DNA of 7,145 nt from an uncultured Saprospiraceae bacterium. GTDB taxonomy: Bacteria > Bacteroidota > Bacteroidia > Chitinophagales > Saprospiraceae. The DNA lies in assembly GCA_938033975.1 (NCBI GenBank), contig CALHKJ010000211.1, positions 1 through 7,145 of the forward strand, written 5' to 3'. The position numbers were made by a program, and so were the translations under genes. The notes beneath the pieces were generated by a model that searched no databases, was not told where the DNA came from, and saw only the letters and a program-made list of their open reading frames with translations. Below are positions 5,998-7,145 of the stretch, piece after piece (the first letter of the stretch is position 1; every line of letters begins with the position of its first letter).

Positions 5998-6578
5998 ATC
6001 TTTTTTACCTTTCCGTCCTCCAAAATATATTCATCACCAGTATGTGCGCATTTGGCTCTATGACTTGCATCAAATTCAAGTTGTTCTCCATGTTCACTCA
6101 TCCATCCTTTCTGGACACTAGGTACACCAACCACCATCGCATAATCAGGAACATCATTTTTAACCACAGCCCCTGCACCAACAAAACAGTAGCGACCCAA
6201 AGTGGCACCGCAGACAATTGTTGCATTCGCTCCTATGGTTGCACCTTTCTTGACCAGCGTTTTTCTATACTCTTCTTTTCTCGATACAGCAGATCTTGGA
6301 TTGTACACATTGGTAAAGACCATTGATGGCCCTAAGAAAACATCATCTTCACAAGTTACCCCTTCATATATAGAAACATTATTCTGCACTTTGACATTAT
6401 TGCCAAGCACAACATGATTGGCCACAAACACATTTTGCCCTAGATTGCATTCTTCACCAAGAATAGCATGCGGCATGATGTGACAAAAATGCCAAACCTT
6501 TGAGCCTTTGCCAATTTGTGCGCCAGCATCAACGATGGCAGTTTCATGTACATAATACTTATCTGTTTCCTGACTCAT
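5994..6578 (-). CDS. wlbB: UDP-sugar 3-N-acetyltransferase (left-handed beta-helix, WlbB/WbpD-like)
   Basis: The 194-residue protein is built of hexapeptide repeats from about residue 10 to 150, for example 'AIVDAGAQIGKGSKVWHF', 'ILGEECNLGQNVFVAN' and 'TIGANATIVCGATLGRY'. These form a left-handed parallel beta-helix that acts as a trimer. The insertion 'MVFTNVYNPRSAVSRKEEY' (about 86-104), with Asn90, and 'VVKNDVPDYAMVVGVPSVQKGWM' are hallmarks of the WlbB/WbpD group. These enzymes transfer acetyl from acetyl-CoA to the 3-amino group of UDP-GlcNAc(3NH2)A. A likely ribosome binding site (AGGAGAGG on the minus strand, about 6587-6594) precedes the start by a normal distance, supporting ATG 6578. 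The gene overlaps the dehydrogenase gene by four bases and follows the aminotransferase gene by 38 bp. In the C-terminal tail, Cys177 in 'RAKCAHTGDEY' stands where relatives, as I recall them, often have a CxxC pair, with Thr in the second position. Confidence 0.9.
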   Translation of the reverse strand: MSQETDKYYVHETAIVDAGAQIGKGSKVWHFCHIMPHAILGEECNLGQNVFVANHVVLGNNVKVQNNVSIYEGVTCEDDVFLGPSMVFTNVYNPRSAVSRKEEYRKTLVKKGATIGANATIVCGATLGRYCFVGAGAVVKNDVPDYAMVVGVPSVQKGWMSEHGEQLEFDASHRAKCAHTGDEYILEDGKVKKI

Positions 6579-6616
6579 GATTAATTTCCTCTCCTAAGAT
6601 AGGATTGTTTATGTAA

Positions 6617-7145
6617 TTAGCTAAAAAAGGATTTCACTGCATCAATAATCCTATCTTGAATTTCTTGGTTAAGCTCTGTGTGCATCGGCAAAGAAAAAAC
6701 TTCTTTACAAAGCTGATCTGTTACAGCTAAGCTGAAACCAGGTTCAACGTAACTACAATATGCTTTCTGCTCATACAGCGGAACTGGATAATAAATACCT
6801 GTTGGAATACCTTGTTCTTTTAAGTAAGCAACCAATTCATCACGTTGTCCATTTGTCACTCTTAAAGTATACTGATGGAAAACATGATTACTGAATGAAT
6901 TTCTTTTGGGAGTAATCAAGCCTTCAACATTTTGCAACTGAGTATCATAGTAATCTGCTGCTGCCAATCTTGCATCTGCATACTCGTTTAGATATTTTAA
7001 TTTTACATTTAGCACAGCCGCTTGAATACTGTCTAAGCGAGAATTTACTCCAATGATATCATGATAATATCTTTTGCTTTGCCCATGATTGGCAATCATT
7101 TTTATCTTTCGTCCTAGTTCATCATCATTTGTGAAAATCGCTCCA
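6617..7145 (-). CDS. wlbC: DegT/DnrJ/EryC1 PLP aminotransferase, C-terminal half (partial)
   Basis: The reading frame is open to the right edge: upstream of the internal Met codon at 7099 it continues as GAIFTNDDELGRKIK. The gene is therefore cut by the window end rather than starting at 7099. The visible 175 residues include 'GAIFTND', 'MIANHGQSKRYYHDIIGVNSR' and 'DSIQAAVLNVKL', all signatures of the DegT/DnrJ/EryC1 fold-type I aminotransferases. They also include the C-terminal 'HVFHQYTLRV' and 'GIPTGIYYPVPLYEQKAY' segments. The PLP-binding lysine would lie a short distance beyond the right edge. Its place just before wlbB and wlbA-like genes supports the WlbC/WbpE role: glutamate-dependent amination of the 3-keto intermediate. 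The family includes many sugar aminotransferases, so substrate assignment rests on context. The stop lies 38 bp before the acetyltransferase start, within one operon. Confidence 0.88.
   Translation of the reverse strand, partial: GAIFTNDDELGRKIKMIANHGQSKRYYHDIIGVNSRLDSIQAAVLNVKLKYLNEYADARLAAADYYDTQLQNVEGLITPKRNSFSNHVFHQYTLRVTNGQRDELVAYLKEQGIPTGIYYPVPLYEQKAYCSYVEPGFSLAVTDQLCKEVFSLPMHTELNQEIQDRIIDAVKSFFS

Noticed and set aside
5952..6326. 124-codon plus-strand open frame opposite the acetyltransferase and dehydrogenase genes
   Set aside because: It lies antisense to two well-identified genes with conserved motifs, and its translation is Cys/Ser/His-rich without recognisable features. It is a shadow frame.
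6617..7099. Start of the aminotransferase at the Met codon at 7099
   Set aside because: The frame stays open to the window edge and the upstream codons read GAIFTNDDELGRKIK, a conserved family segment. The Met is internal and the gene is truncated by the window.

Overview
The window looks like chromosomal DNA of a member of the Bacteroidota. It is visibly AT-rich. It carries families typical of that phylum: a TlpA-type lipoprotein, a DUF6503-like exported protein, and a large multidomain secreted metallopeptidase ending in a '3-coathanger stack'-like region. Start codons are mostly preceded by A/T-rich sequence rather than strong Shine-Dalgarno sites. The genus cannot be read from the sequence alone.

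Layout, left to right. Positions 1-90 (+) are the last 29 codons of mnmE (tRNA U34 modification GTPase), ending in the diagnostic FCIGK tail. Facing it are two minus-strand genes for exported proteins: a 400-residue lipoprotein with two thioredoxin-fold modules (150-1352), and a 240-residue secreted or periplasmic DUF6503-like protein of unknown function (1538-2260). A 602-bp divergent intergenic region follows (2261-2862). Its middle holds what looks like an independent small RNA gene on the + strand: a Bacteroidota-like promoter, three hairpins, and a textbook intrinsic terminator (about 2580-2728). A 718-residue secreted M12-like zinc metallopeptidase follows (2863-5019, +).

The right third is the 3' end of a minus-strand sugar-nucleotide operon: the C-terminal half of a DegT/DnrJ/EryC1 aminotransferase (6617 to the right edge), a left-handed beta-helix N-acetyltransferase (5994-6578) and a Gfo/Idh/MocA dehydrogenase (5065-5997). 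The last two overlap by four bases (ATGA). Together these match the Wlb/Wbp steps that turn UDP-GlcNAcA into UDP-2,3-diacetamido-2,3-dideoxy-glucuronic acid, a precursor for O-antigen, capsule or other surface glycans. The UDP-GlcNAc 6-dehydrogenase and any epimerase or glycosyltransferase would lie beyond the right edge.

Most of the window is ordinary. The part that merits a second look is the candidate structured RNA at 2580-2728, which no coding gene explains. No CRISPR array, tRNA, rRNA, insertion sequence or clear defence system was seen.
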